Origin: Cynocephalus volans | Lineage: Eukaryota > Chordata > Mammalia > Dermoptera > Cynocephalidae | DNA length: 64,000 nt | Reading direction: 5' to 3' | Assembly (NCBI RefSeq): GCF_027409185.1 | Contig: NC_084469.1 | Coordinates: 100,813,835-100,877,834, forward strand | In this document: piece by piece, positions 22,900 through 34,970 of the stretch | How the letters are laid out: the number at the start of each line of letters is the position of its first letter | Numbering within the stretch: the stretch's first letter is position 1 | Made by a program: the position numbers and the translations under genes | The notes under the pieces: generated by a model | The model's database searches: none | What the model saw: the letters and a program-made list of their open reading frames with translations, nothing else | Told to the model about the DNA's origin: nothing

Positions 22900-23860
22900 C
22901 TACCTGTTGAGACTCTGTTGATTGCTTGTCTTGGGGGGACTGGGGTGTCATTGCTGTGGGTACTGTTATATCTAGTTTTGGAGAGACAAGGGAGGCAAGC
23001 TGGGGTTTGTGTTGGGTGAGAAAAGTGTGACATTTGCTGGGGCTTTCTTTAGTGTGTAGGGGATTGGGAGTTGCTTTTTCGGGGTGTCCGTCATCTCTAA
23101 TGTTGGAGGGATATGGGGGATTACTTGGCGAAGCTTCCATTATCTTATGGAGCCCCCAAGATGAGGCGTAGTGGGGGAGGGTCTGAAGCTGGGGCTCCTG
23201 TTGTCTCTGGTGCTGGAGGCCTGGAAGCTCACTGCCTGGGGCTCCCATTTATCGAATGTTGGGGTTACAGGGAGGGGTACGTGGATGGAGTTCCCATTGT
23301 CTCTAGCTTGGGAGAGGATAAAAGGGTAATCACAAGGGCTCCATTGATCTCTAGTCAGTGAGACTAGAGGAGTCTCTTTACATAGCTCCTGTTTTATCCA
23401 GTGTTGGGGGTGAGGTGTACTAGCATTCTCTGCTGGGGTCTTGCATTCATTATTGGTACATACTGGGTGGGTCACTGGGCTTGGGATTCCCCATTTGCTA
23501 CTGTTGAGTGACAGCAAAGGGAGTAACTTATGGGACTGCTGTCATTTCTAGTACTGGAAATAACTGGAGGTGCTGGCTGGAACTCCCACCATCTGTAGTT
23601 TTGGGAGGATGGAAGGAATTCTGACTCTCTGACCTCATCTTTTGTGTCTGGAAATGACAGTTGCTATCTGAGGTCCTGTTGCCACTAGTTTTGGAGGGGT
23701 CTGATTGTCCCTCACTAGGTCTTCTGTCAGCTCCACTGTTGGATTCAGACTGTGAGCACCACTTGCTGGGCCTACCATAATCCCTACCATAATCTTGTGG
23801 GGTGAATGGGTTATGTCTTGCAGTGTCTTCCATCATCTCTAGTTTTGTGGGATTGGTTCA
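22900..23860. repeat. Degenerate ~50-bp tandem array
   Basis: A motif of the form 'ctcccattgtctctagtttt' followed by 'ggagggg' recurs about every 48-57 bp, roughly 16 times. Clear anchors lie near 22969, 23090, 23195, 23290, 23340, 23538, 23590, 23680 and 23830. Units are strongly diverged from each other. Because many units are close to a multiple of three, the minus strand keeps open frames with a repeated 'TRDN.SP' or 'ARDNGNS' theme of 15-17 residues. I do not recognise the unit. Weaker copies may extend left to about 22450. Confidence 0.7.
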
Positions 23861-23869
23861 ATGTGTCTG

Positions 23870-24660
23870 TAAAAACATTTTATTTAAAAAGAGTTTAGGT
23901 GTACATAAAAGTTGTAAACCTATACAGGGATTTTTATACAGTCAATATTCATGTATATTTACTGGCATTTTATGTTTCCTGCTGATCTTCATTCCTGGAG
24001 TTATGTGTCACCACATGGAATCATTTTCTTTCAACCTGAAGAATTTTCTTTAGTGCTTCTTAGATGTATTTATTTTTTTGGCGGCTGGCTGGTACAGCTA
24101 TCGGAACCCTTGACCTTGGTGTTATCAGCACGGTGATCTACCAACTGTTAACTGGCCAGCCCTCCTTAGTGTTTCTTGAAGTGCAGTTGTGCTGTTAATT
24201 CAGCTTAAGAAAAAATAAACCCAAACTCCCATTGGAAAACATCTTTACTCTGTCTCCATTTTTGAAGAACATTTTTTTTTAGGTGATAGAATTTTAGGTG
24301 GGCAGGTTTTTTTTTTCTCCCTTCCCCATCTAATCCTGCAGATGTTAGATGTCATTTCTTGTCTTCTTGCTTCCATACTTTCTTTCGAAAAGTCATCATT
24401 AGTCTTAATTGTCACTCCTTTGAAAGTGGTGTCCTTTTTCTTTGGTTGCTTTGAAAATTTGCAGTTTGTCTTTCATTTGCAATGGTTTGTCCGTGTTTCC
24501 TCCATTTTCCTTAACATATTATTCATAGTTCTTGTCAAGTCCTTGTCTGCTAACACCAGCACCTGGACTGCCTCTCGGTTTTCTATTGATTTATATATTC
24601 ATAATTGAGGATAAGTTCCCACTTCTTCGCATGTCTAGTAATCTTGTCTTGTGTACTGAA
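23870..24660 (-). mobile_element. Antisense L1/HAL1 fragment interrupted by a SINE
   Basis: The stretch 'ttcattcctggagttatgtg' through 'cctgaagaattttctttagt' and the section after 24178 resemble reversed HAL1/L1 sequence like that at 50.6-51.4 kb. A tRNA-Ile SINE sits inside it at 24062-24163. Confidence 0.5.
24062..24163 (-). mobile_element. tRNA-Ile-derived SINE monomer (CYN-like)
   Basis: Reading the minus strand, the head is 'ggctggccagttaacagtt', the body keeps 'accaaggtcaagggttccg' and the tail is short and A-rich. Flanking 14-bp duplications 'ctttagtgcttctt' (24048-24061) and 'ccttagtgtttctt' (24164-24177) prove retroposition. It is therefore not a tRNA gene. Confidence 0.88.
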
Positions 24661-27390
24661 TGCTGTGACTAATACTTTAGAGAGGGTCTTAATTCTGTAT
24701 CTTCCTCTAAAGATTAAGATTTGTTATAGAAGTCAGTTATAATACTAGATTCCCCTTAAGTCTAAGAAGGCTAGGTTTTACACTCTACAGGGGAAGGACT
24801 ATTTCAATTTTTCACTTGTTCCTATGATGTCCTTTTTATTAGTGCATAGGACTTACTCTCAGGGTACAACAACTCAAAGGTCTTTATTGAAACTGAGGGT
24901 TTTTCCCAAGGTCACTCTACTCTGGATGAGTCCAAAAAGCAACCGCCAACTCCCAGCATGTGTGACCTCTGAAATTTTTCACAATTATTCAGTTTTCAGT
25001 TATTCTCTGCTAATTATTCTCTGCTAATTCTCCTAGAATCTTTTCCCACCACCCATTCCATGTTCTTTTTCATCTCTGCTAGGTCCTCATCTGAATGAGG
25101 TTCTTTACCTGATAGTGTGATCTTTTCTCAGGTCAGGTGAACATTTTTTTTAATGGACTTTACTGAGAAGTACTATTGGCAACACAATCTCTAAAGGAGA
25201 GAACTAGGATTGGGCAGAAAAAGAGATTGAACTGTGATAAATTAAAATGGAGACTGCATCAATTGCATGGGAAGCTCTGGAGCTCAGGGGTGACTATTCA
25301 GGAGTGTCCCAAATCAAGGCAAAGGAACTGGGTCTTGGTACATGGCCCCCTCCCCATCAACGAGGCATTGGAAATGGGCTCTCAGTGGGGAGAGGCCATA
25401 ATCTTAGGTGTGGCACTTTCCTTTGGCCTAATGGAATTCCCAGCATGAGCTATTAGCAGCCAACACTTTCAGCAGCTGGCAGAGGGCCTTAGTCCTGAAG
25501 GAAGAATCAGGGAAACACACCACTGTATCTAAACAGTCATACTATGTATACCACATATATGTAGTATAGGCATACTATATATGCCATTCAGATGCACTTG
25601 CTTCTTAAAGTCAGTGCACCCATGATTGGGGTTGATATTGGTGCCTGGAGAAACTTACAAAAAGAAGCGTGGGACAAATTGTATACAGCCCCCTTTATTC
25701 TGAGCAGCTTGTCCCAGAGCTGCAATTGATACTCATCATCACACTCCTCTATTGTCCTATCCTAGATTCCCTTCACCTCTAACTAGCACCTAGGCTGGTC
25801 TAGGTGGCTTACCTGTAGAATTGATTCAGATCCTCATGCCTAAGGGGTCTGGACACCAGGTGACTTATTTATCATCAGAACTAGGGAAAGAATATCAAGA
25901 GACATCCTAGTGGATTATCTGAGTGCCAAATGTTTTCCTTCCTGCCCTCATTGTGGCCTTACATCCTCTGGATAGAATTAATCGCCCATGCCAGTACAGC
26001 AACCTCTTTCCTTGTGTGTTAGTCTCTTAGCAGCAGTGATAGCTTAAGTCCAATGGGACTCTTACCTTGTTTCCTTGTGGAAGCATTTCCCTTCTGGGAA
26101 CCAGAGCCTTTAGGTTATTTCTTCCAGTTTTCTCCAACAGCCCATCCCTGATCTTTTACAGGTTGAGCAATCCTCATCTGAAAATTTGAAATTCAAAATG
26201 CTCCAAAATCTGAAATTTTTTGAGCACCAACCTGATGCTCAACCAGTGTGTATAATGCAAATATTCCAAAATCTTCAAGAATCCAAAATCTGTAATGGTC
26301 CCAAGCACTTCGTATAAGGGATACTCTACCTGTATGAAGAACACTGGTGGTGGCAACTGTTTTAGGCTTCAGGTAGGAGAATCAAAGCTTTGATAGCACC
26401 CCAGGTCATTACAGAAGCCGATGGAATTCCTGGGTAGGGATATAAACTTTCTACCCAGGTGATTGACAAGAGTAGATTTCAAGAAGCAAAAGGGGTAGCC
26501 AGTATGGGGTAGTTTCCATTTGCCTCAATGGATTCACCTCCTCTCCCCTGCTGCACGTAGGAATATTAGTCAACATGAACAACATCAATGGCTTTCCTTG
26601 CCTTACGGTTTTTGGGTGGGTTTGGCCAATGGGGAGCCCAGGCATGAGATGAGAAGGATGGAGAGTGGAGTCTGACCTTGATTATTTCTTGCAGAAGAGT
26701 CTGGGCCTGGATGCTGCCCATGACCTCCTCTCAGCTCTGCAACCCTCTCATCTTCAGATTTTGGGCGTTATCCCCTCCCTTTGCACCCTCAGGCTTAGGG
26801 GTGTTAATAGAGCTCTGCTCTTCCTAGGTATTGGCTAGTGCACTGCCTTTTTTGTTTTTCCTGCATCCTGTCCACAATTCTATGAATAGACCCTTGATGA
26901 AAACTCTATTTGAATTGTCCTCATCTGAGGGTGTCAACTGCTTCCTGCTGTGACTCTGATTGACGTCACTTTGAGAGAATAAGGAAAAGACCCATATAAC
27001 CCAACAAAATCAGGATCCACCGCATCTCTGACAACATCACTGTCCACTGCTAACTCATCACCCCTACTTGTTCTACTCATCATACTTGCCTTTTTGTTGT
27101 GGGCCTTCCCATGCCAAGACTGCTCTTGCTGCACAAATTCATAAGACTCGCTGTCCCAACTCACTGAGGTCTCTGCTCAAATGGCCCTTACTAAGAGGTT
27201 TTTTCTTCCTAGCCTGTATAAAATTACAAGTCCCTAATCCCCCTTAACTCTCTTAAAATGCTTTAGTTTTCAATATAACACATACATGATATTTTCTTGA
27301 TTTTTCTGAAATCTTCCCCTCCATTAGGATGAAGTGCTTCAGTGGTAAAGCTCTGCCTGGCACACAGAACATACTCAATAAGTAGGTATA
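24660..27390. other. Unassigned non-coding DNA
   Basis: No exon was recognised. The stretch may hold old LTR or L1 material, as in the texts near 25250-25500 and 26580-26700, but I cannot name it safely. One short DNA transposon at 26159-26332 is clear. Confidence 0.4.
26159..26332. mobile_element. Short Tigger/pogo-type element
   Basis: The left end 'caggttgagcaatcctcat' mirrors the right end 'gggatactctacctg'. Both ends are flanked by TA, as for pogo/Tigger elements. The interior alternates 'ccaaaatctgaaa' motifs in both orientations, a typical short MITE with no coding capacity. Confidence 0.82.
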
Positions 27391-27392
27391 GT

Positions 27393-27806
27393 GGATTGAA
27401 TTATGTCCCCCCCAAACACCCTGAAGCTTGAATTGTGTCCCCCAAGTTTTATGTATTAGAAACTTAGCCTCCACCATGACTATTAAGAGGCTGGGAAATC
27501 CTATTATGGTGATTGAAAGGTGGAGCCCTGAAGAGGTGATTGGACTGTAGGACCATGCAGTAGTGAATGGATTAAAAATGGTGGTCGGGGGCATGGTTCT
27601 GAGGGCTTTAAAAGAAGAGGAGAGTCTGCCTTTTGCTCTCTCTGTTTCCATCACCTTCCAATATAAGACCCCTGGGTCACTGTCACCAACACCACATGGA
27701 CTTTGGACTTCTCAACCTCAGAAACTGTAAGCAATAAATTTCATTTTCTTTATAAATCACCCAGTTCAGTGTACTTTGTTATAAGCAACAAAAATGGACT
27801 AGTATA
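27393..27806 (+). repeat. MaLR LTR (MST/THE1-like)
   Basis: It begins near 'gtggattgaattatgtcccc', has 'ctttaaaagaagaggagag' in the middle and ends with 'cagaaactgtaagcaataaa', 'tcacccagttcagtgta' and 'atggactagtata'. The order matches a sense MaLR LTR with its promoter and poly(A) regions. It is non-coding. Confidence 0.75.
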
Positions 27807-27814
27807 ATAGGCTA

Positions 27815-28040
27815 TGGTTAACAGTACAAACTGTCTGGGTTTAAATCTGGGCTTAACCATTTACTAGCCAGCAAACTCAGGCAAACAACTTAAGTGTACC
27901 ATACCAGTTTTCTCATCTGTAAAATTAGGATAATAATAGTATGTACTTATGATGAGTACTCAATTAATTCACACTCATAAGGCATTTAGAAAAGTGCCTG
28001 TTTTATGGAAAAGGCTATATAAATGTTTGACCACTTACTA
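27815..28040 (+). repeat. MIR SINE
   Basis: Clear sense landmarks are 'tctgggtttaaatctgggct', 'ttttctcatctgtaaaat' and 'aggataataatagta', ending in a 'gaaaagtgcctgttttatgg' stretch. This is one of the better-preserved MIRs in the window. Confidence 0.8.
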
Positions 28041-29279
28041 ATTAATGCATTATAATAGTCTGCTATGTAAAAATACGGTTCCTACATAAAAAAGGAACAA
28101 TTCACATGAAAATACCTAATCCTGTATGTACAGTTACATCAAAATATATAAATAAAAAAATGACAGAATTACACAAAAAGAATACATTAACCCATAATCA
28201 TAATGGAAGACCTTACTACACTTCTATCACTAAATAAGTCTAGAAGAAAAACAATCTGAACATACGTACTATATTTGAAAATACAATTAGGTTGTGTTAA
28301 TGTGTATACACCCTATATCCAAATATCAGAGAATATAGATTGTTTTCAAAGAAACATGAAATAACTGCATTCAGCTGGGTTAACAGAACTACCACCTCAA
28401 AAACAAATAACAGGTTACTTTGGCTTTGACCAGTTAAGGTTTATTTTTAATCATGTAAGTTGACTGTAAGAACAAGCATTGCAGAGATGATGCAGCCAAT
28501 CGGAGGCTTTTGGGAGGCTGGGGGGTGGGGCAAATCACTTTGATTTTTTGCTACACTATAGTTTTTGTCATCATGGTAAAAAAAAAAAGCAGCTTTCCAA
28601 ACTCTGGACCTTGAGGCCACTTTCCAAAGGAAAGAATGGGTAAGATGAATAAAGAATAGGCGAGAACAAGACAGATGGTACCCCTTCCAGTGACTTCTAT
28701 CTACTTTTCACGGCCAGCTGAGTTGGACAAAGCCTGTCTGGGCTTTGGGAAGGACTGGCACATTGAGTATTTTCAATACTGCTCATAGACAACTTCAACA
28801 ACAAAAATTTTTTTTTCTTTAATAAGTAGGAGAATGAACATTGAGAACAAAGCTAACAGTATTTGCCATATTAGGACAGAAAGAGAAAAGAGAATCAATA
28901 TCATAAAGTTCATGTACTCTGACAAAAATACCACTAAATTACAAAAAAGTGTATTACACATATTGTCTAATTTCCGTTATGATAAACTAAACCACATAGG
29001 AGCTATTCAGAAATGCCTTTTTGATTATTTATTTTTGGCAGCTGGCCGGTACAGGGATCAAACCCTTGGAAATACCTTTTTGAGCAGGCAACATATTGAT
29101 GCTTTTAAAAGAGCAAATTATAATAAATATATTAAAGACTATGAAACGTTAACATTTATTTTAGGGAATAGGTATAGACATAAATGTTTATATCAAAACA
29201 GAAAGATGTAAAACTAATGAGCTAGTGGCCCGATATACAGATGAGACACTGAGAAAGGTAATCTCAAATGTAATAAACC
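28041..29279. other. A/T-rich unassigned DNA with a truncated SINE
   Basis: No gene was seen. A 5'-truncated tRNA-Ile SINE lies at 29025-29068. The remainder is A/T-rich and may be old L1 material. Confidence 0.4.
29025..29068 (-). mobile_element. 5'-truncated tRNA-Ile SINE
   Basis: Only the 3' part ('ggcagctggccggtacaggg' in plus orientation) is present. Duplications 'gaaatgcctttttga' (29010-29024) and 'gaaatacctttttga' (29069-29083) flank it, so it was born truncated and was not cut down later. Confidence 0.85.
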
Positions 29280-29339
29280 CCACACCCATAACGTTTATAT
29301 TTTTTGTTCCTGGTATAAATTTCGTTGTGGCCACTCGGT

Positions 29340-30070
29340 GATGAGCTGAGATTGAGGCATCCCAACATTGATTACATTCCTAGGGTATTCCTCCAGTATG
29401 TGTTCTCACAACAAAAAGAGGAATCACTGAACAAATTTCCAAAATTAGTAACCTTGTAGGTTTTGCATCTAGGGAGAATTTTCATATTCTTTCTACCAGA
29501 GAGGCATCATTGAAGACTTTCTCTCATTCTTTATATTCACAAGATTCCTAATGAATGTAGAAGAATGGGAAGGCTCTGCAATACTGAGACAACATTTAAG
29601 GGTTTCCCATAGTTACTATAGTTAGAGAACCTCACTATTTTTGCTCAGTAATATGTGAACACTTTGTGCTGTTGGGTTTACCACATTTCTTACATGAGAG
29701 TTCCTCTGTTGTATTATTTCCCATGTGTGTCTTAAAGGCTGAATGTCCCTGAGGCTTTTACATTCTGATGACCTCCACAGAGTTTCTGCGTTAGAGTGAA
29801 CTGTCACATGACCCCAGAGAGATATCACTGAAGGCTTTCCTATCACTATACCATTCCTCAGGTTTTCCCAGTACATATTTTGGGCACAACAGAGTTCTCT
29901 CCAGAGTGAATTAAGGAGAGAGTTATTGAATTGTATTTCATGTTCATTAAATTAAAAGGATGAGGGTGTGCTGAAGGCTTTTCTTCATTAAGTTTTCCAG
30001 ATGATTCCCAGTGATCTGTCTCCTGGTATTCATACCTTGTGTAGTCTTCTCCCATACTGTATCAGGATTA
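29340..30070 (-). pseudogene. Decayed C2H2 zinc-finger array downstream of ZNF558
   Basis: On the minus strand, remnants of C2H2 fingers recur at finger-like spacing but with stops and frameshifts. About 29875-29800 reads 'GKPEEWYSDRKAFSDISL', a fossil of 'GEKPYEC..C.KAFSD.S.L'. About 29420-29360 keeps a linker-like 'RTHTGG' and then 'ECNQC'. A further piece at 30578-30511 reads 'GKCSLISSVRQHARTHTG'. The array sits directly beyond the ZNF558 stop codon (30579-30581) on the same strand, so it is probably the original 3' extension of that zinc-finger exon. It could also be a separate dead gene. A MaLR LTR splits it. Confidence 0.75.
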
Positions 30071-30073
30071 GTC

Positions 30074-30510
30074 TGTGTGACTAAAACAATAGTGAAGAAA
30101 TAAAAATATGTCCTTCTGAGGCTAGGTCATAAGACACTGTGGCTTCTGCATTGGTGCTCTCTTGGATCACCTGCTTTGGTGGGTGGGTCGGGGGGACTTG
30201 CTGCCATATTGTAAAGAAACTCAGCCCTGTGGAGAGGCCTAAATGGTGGGAAACTGAAGATCCTCTGCCAATAACCAGCATTAACTTTCCAGGAATGTGA
30301 ATGAGTCATCCTGAAAGTGGACCCTCCATCAGTAAAGACTTTAGAGGACTGCAGCTCTGGCTGACACCTTGACTGCAACCTAATGAGAGATCCTGAGACA
30401 GAACTACAGAGCTAAGCCATTTCTGGAAATTATAATAAATGTTTGTTGTATGAAGCCACGTTTTGGGGAGTAATTTGTTAGGCAGCAACAGATAATTTAT
30501 ACATCCAGTG
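30074..30510 (+). repeat. MLT1-type MaLR LTR inside the fossil finger array
   Basis: Landmarks are 'gtggcttctgcattggtgc', 'ctcagccctgtggagaggcc' and 'gataatttatacatcc' at the end, in sense MLT1 order. The copy at 40223-40750 shares the same plan ('ccatggagaggcctacatgg', 'ttgttaggcagcagctgata'). It is inserted opposite to ZNF558 transcription and separates finger remnants on its two sides. Confidence 0.75.
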
Positions 30511-30578
30511 TGAGTTCTCGCATGTTGTCTTACAGACGAGATCAATGAGCACTTTCCCACAGAAATTCCCACAGACAC

Positions 30579-31361
30579 TCATATCCACCTATTATGTATT
30601 CTCTTGTGCACAGAAAGGTAAGAGTTACTAGTAAAAGATTTTCCACAATGATTACACTCGTAGGGCTTTTCTCCAGTGTGAGTTCTTAAGTGTTTCTTAA
30701 CAGCTGAGAGATTATTAAAGGCTTTCCCACAGTCACTGCATTCATAGGGTTTCTCTCCTGTATGTATCCTCTTGTGCACAGTAAGAGAAAAACTACTGCT
30801 GAAGGATTTTCCACACTCATTACATTCATACGGTTTTTCTCCAGTATGAGTTCTCATGTGCTGTGTCAGATATGAGCTCTTCCTGAAGGTTTTCCCACAG
30901 TCATGGCATTCATAAGGTTTCTCTCCTGTATGAATGGTATTGTGTCCAGTAAGGGAGGACCTTGTGCTGAAAGCCTTTCCACACTGATTACATTCATGGT
31001 GATTCTCCCTCGTATGAATTCTCTTGTGGCTTTTGAGATTACAACTAGTGCGAAAGACATGGAAACACTGGTTACATTCATAAGGTTTTTCTCCAGTGTG
31101 AATTCTCACGTGTAGTCTAAGAGATGAGGGATCACTAAATGCTTTCCCACAGTGATTGCACTCATAGGGTTTCTCCCCATTATGGATTCTCTTATGAATA
31201 GTAAGGTAAGATCTACTGCTGAAGAATTTTCCACATTGATTGCAGTAATAGGGTTTTTCTCCAGTGTGAATTCTTTTGTGCTGAGTAAGGTTAGATTTCG
31301 TGCTGAAGACTTTAAAACACTGATTACATTCATTGAGTTTCACTCCACGATGACTTCTTTC
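30579..31361 (-). CDS. ZNF558: ZNF558 last exon: nine C2H2 zinc fingers
   Basis: This exon encodes residues 143-402 of a 402-residue KRAB zinc-finger protein, a nuclear DNA-binding repressor. Nine C2H2 fingers occupy residues about 152-398 at an exact 28-residue spacing. All keep C-x2-C and H-x3-H, and most linkers are TGEKP. Finger 5 has an irregular linker (TRENHH). Predicted base-contact residues (-1,2,3,6) are TSNQ, SSYI, DSSL, TCNS, TSSG, KSYQ, SFSV, NSAK and SSYV. The exon opens after an AG at 31363-31362 and begins '[12 protein letters not shown]'. It ends 'HKRIHNRWI' then stop. As I recall it, the human protein is also 402 residues with the same ending, so this is an intact orthologue. 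Human ZNF558 is reported to act through TRIM28 on L1-derived targets and on SPATA18 (established knowledge, recalled). Confidence 0.96.
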   Translation of the reverse strand, partial: ERSHRGVKLNECNQCFKVFSTKSNLTQHKRIHTGEKPYYCNQCGKFFSSRSYLTIHKRIHNGEKPYECNHCGKAFSDPSSLRLHVRIHTGEKPYECNQCFHVFRTSCNLKSHKRIHTRENHHECNQCGKAFSTRSSLTGHNTIHTGEKPYECHDCGKTFRKSSYLTQHMRTHTGEKPYECNECGKSFSSSFSLTVHKRIHTGEKPYECSDCGKAFNNLSAVKKHLRTHTGEKPYECNHCGKSFTSNSYLSVHKRIHNRWI

Positions 31362-31825
31362 CTGTCGATTAAGAGATTAATGACATCTATAATGTATAAT
31401 ATTTTTAACATTTAATACTGTCATATGAATTCTCTACCCCAGGAATTGTTACATTCCTATAAATGATGTTTTGGCTACTTTCAACGCTTACATATGGCTT
31501 CTGCCCAGTTTAAATTCCCAGATGTTAAACAACAGATGCTTTTCTGTAGGCCTCATCATCTTCACAAAACATTTTCTGATAAATTTAAGACCAATTTATG
31601 TTTCAAATAGTCACATTTAAGGAAATATTAACTTGTGAAAACTCTCAGTGAAGAAACAAGTTTGGAACTAATACTTTTCTCCAAATTCACAACAGTTTCA
31701 CAGTATCTCTCCAGGGTCAACACTCCTCAAGTGTAAATGGCACCTTCCTTTAATGACTTTCCTGGTTATTTTGTGTTTTTTCTAACTTATGGCATTCCCC
31801 TATTGTGGAAAACCAGAAGTCTTAC

Positions 31826-31908
31826 CACTTTTACAGCTTTAGATTGTTCTTTTCTAAAAACATCCTTCTTCGGCATTAACCATCTGGCTTTAAGTAGAGA
31901 TTCCAAAT
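31826..31908 (-). CDS. ZNF558: ZNF558 linker exon
   Basis: The 83-bp exon is bounded by 'tttgtttcag' upstream and GTAAGA downstream. It encodes the linker between KRAB and the fingers, 'DLESLLKARWLMPKKDVF' and then 'RKEQSKAVKV' (residues 115-142). It enters in phase 1 (split Asp codon) and leaves in phase 0, which fits both neighbours. The stretch is basic and probably unstructured. Confidence 0.9.
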
Positions 31909-32364
31909 CTGAAACAAAAGAAATTTAGGTTGATGGAGAAAAGATATGGCGAAGTGCACACATGGGTAAAAGTAGACTCTCAAGGATTAGGATTTTTGAG
32001 GAGGTCTGCAATAAGGAGAACTTGGTCATGGAAGATTTAGATATCAATTAAAAAATTCCAGAATGATTGGGATTGATCAGAAATTGACAAAAGGGATTAG
32101 ATTTAAAATTTAAAACAGAAAAGAGCTGTGTCTTTGTTTCTTTCCTGAGGCCAAAGGAAAGTATGAGATAATGAACAGAAAGTTAAAGAAAAAAGAAAGT
32201 ACATAAGGAAGCTTAAAACTAACATTCTTGTCCATCTTTGCCAGAAAAAGGTGCGTTTTACAAAGTTCTCTGATTGACATTAACTAATGTAACATTCCCA
32301 TCCCCCGAGTCACTAGCCAGAGCTGTTCCTCCAAAGGGCTCATAGCCATCTGGTGCTCACTCAC

Positions 32365-32460
32365 CTGGACAGGGGCCTGGGAGGATTCCTCTCTCCTCTG
32401 TCATCATCTTGTCTTCTGGCTCCAACTGGGATATCAGACTGTGTTTATCAACATGACACC
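32365..32460 (-). CDS. ZNF558: ZNF558 KRAB B-box exon
   Basis: The 96-bp exon lies between a 'tttataaacag' acceptor and a GTGAGT donor. It reads 'GCHVDKHSLISQLEPEDK' then 'MMTEERGILPGPCP' (residues 83-114). The 'S.LISQLE....' core is the KRAB B box, which supports repression by the A box. Both splice phases are 1, as usual for KRAB B exons. Confidence 0.93.
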
Positions 32461-32949
32461 CTGTTTATAAAGAAAATACATGTGATGGGGGGGACTGTGC
32501 AGGGGACAAGCAGCTCCATGAAACTGAAGTCAACACTTCTGAACGTGGAAAAGTGTGACTATAGGAACAAGGGAATAATTACATCTAGATTCTAATAAAT
32601 TCTAGCAAATATAGTAACTCTCTCAAGGAACAAAAATGCAGTCATCCTCAACTCAATTTTCAGGGTGACAGGGCACAAATAGTCCCAGAAGCCCATGCCT
32701 AAGTTGAAATACACACTTCAGAAGCCCCAAAACTTTTAACCACAAAGAATATAAAGTCAGGTCAAGAAAAAGATATTCAGTTCATAGGGAGAGCATTAGC
32801 TCTGTGAGGGTGGGGACCATGTTTTTCTTGTTCACTACTGTATTCTCAACCACCTGCACAGAACTAGAAACACAGAGGTGCTTCGGAAAACTTGTGAGAA
32901 ATGACAACAGTGAAAATTGTGGAGTAGAAAACTTTTGTGGAGTCTGTTC

Positions 32950-33065
<116 letters not shown>

Positions 33066-33799
33066 CAAACTGGCAAAACCCATCAGGATCAATTTTATTG
33101 GAACTCTGGAAACATATGAAAAGTTTACAGCAACCACTAGAATGCCTAATGAAGAAGAAATCGAAGCTGAATTTGGGTAAGAGAACTTTATGACATTTTA
33201 ACTGACCACAGCCCATCCTCTTTCCCCTGCTTTGGCCATGACCTGGAAGACAAGAGCCCACATTCCTAGTAGTGAAGGGAGCAGAACGCACCTTATTCTG
33301 TGGTTTTTATTTTTTTCTTTTTTCATCCTGTCGTCGTTTCTTTGGACCTGTCTGGTGACTCCCTGAAGGACTAGCTCAAAGGACTTGCTTTTATTTAACT
33401 CCAAAAGCTGTGAGGCCTGAGCTGGCTACCCAGGACACATGCGATGAATACATTTAAAGACATATATTAGTCATTCAATACTGCCTAAGCTAAGAGAAAA
33501 CAGCAGAAGCAAACAAAACACTAACCAAAAAGCCTGGGAAGAAAAGTGGGGGAAAAGACGTTTGGGGAATGGGGCTTTGAAAAGCTCTCTCATATTCCTA
33601 GGAATCTGGAATGCTGCACACAAACCCAAGGCTGGGCACATGCTCATAAAAGACCTGAGAGGGCACTAAACCTCACCTATGGCTGACCTTCAGAATCTGC
33701 ACAAGCAGGAAGTGGAGGCTAAGGCAGTTATAAATTGCCCAGCTAAGTTTTGAAGGCGTGCCCCTATGTACACAAAGAACCCATCTGAAGAGACAGAGT

Positions 33800-34970
33800 T
33801 TTCTGTGTTTTGATTCAAGGCCTTCAAAGAAATCTCAGACAAATTATTAGATGACCACTAAGCTAAAAGAAATGAGACTTCAGTGACCACACAGGGCAAA
33901 TACAGACATTACAAAATTAGTTCTGAAACATCACTAAAGATACACACAACACCAACTACAACAAGCAACAACAAAAAACTCCAGAGATGGGGGAAAGTCT
34001 GATTCCAGAACTGCTATGTTATATATTCCAAATGTCCAGTTTTCAACAAAATAATTATGAGTAGGGCAAAGAAACAAAAGTATATACCTCATTACAAGAA
34101 AAAAGAAATTGGTAGAAACTGTTCCTAAGGAAGCCCAAACATTGGACTTACTAGACAAAAGAAATAAACCAACTATTTAATATTTGTTCAAAGACCTAAA
34201 GGCAACCATGTATAAAGAAATGAAGAAAACCATGGGAACAAATTCTCATCAAATAGAAAATATTTTAAAAAAAGATAGAAATTACAAAAAGAAGCCAGAT
34301 AGAAATTTTGGATTTGAAAAGTACAAAAACTGAAATGAAAAACTGGGAAGAAGGGCTTAACAAAGCAGATTTGGGCAGGCAGAATTAGTAACCATGAACA
34401 TAGGACAACTGGTACTACCTAGTCTGAAGGGTAGAAAGAGAGGAAAAAAAAGAACAGAGCCCAAAAGACCTGTGGGATGCCATTAAACATACCAACATAA
34501 ACATAATGGGAGTCACTGACATAGGGAAGAGAGAAAGGAGCAGAAAGAATATTTAAAGCAATAATGGCTAAAAACGTCCCCAGACGTGATAAAAGACACA
34601 AATGTAGAAATTCAAGAAGCTCAACAAACCTAAGTAGGATAAACTCAATGAGACAGAGATCCACACTGTAACACCTGTTAATCAAACTGCTGAAAGACAA
34701 AGACAGTATCCTAGAAGGAGCAAGAGGGAGATGACTCATGATAAATGCAGGATCCTCTGTAAGGTTACCAGTTAATTTCTCATCAGAAACCATGGAGACC
34801 ACCAGGCACTGGGATGATATACTCAAAGTGCTGAAAGAAACAGGTCAACCAAGAATTCTATGTCTGAAAAAACTGTCCTTCAAAAATAAGGAAGAAATGA
34901 AGATATTCCCATATACAAACACCAAGTGTTTGTCACTAGTACATCTACCTTAAGAAAATGCTAAGGGGAA
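33800..34970 (+). mobile_element. HAL1/L1 fragment in a ZNF558 intron
   Basis: The text 'agaaaccatggagaccacca' and 'caaccaagaattctatgtct', then 'ccttcaaaaataaggaagaa', is typical of L1/HAL1 ORF1-side sequence in sense. It is full of stops. The left section parallels 18.9-19.4 kb. Confidence 0.65.
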
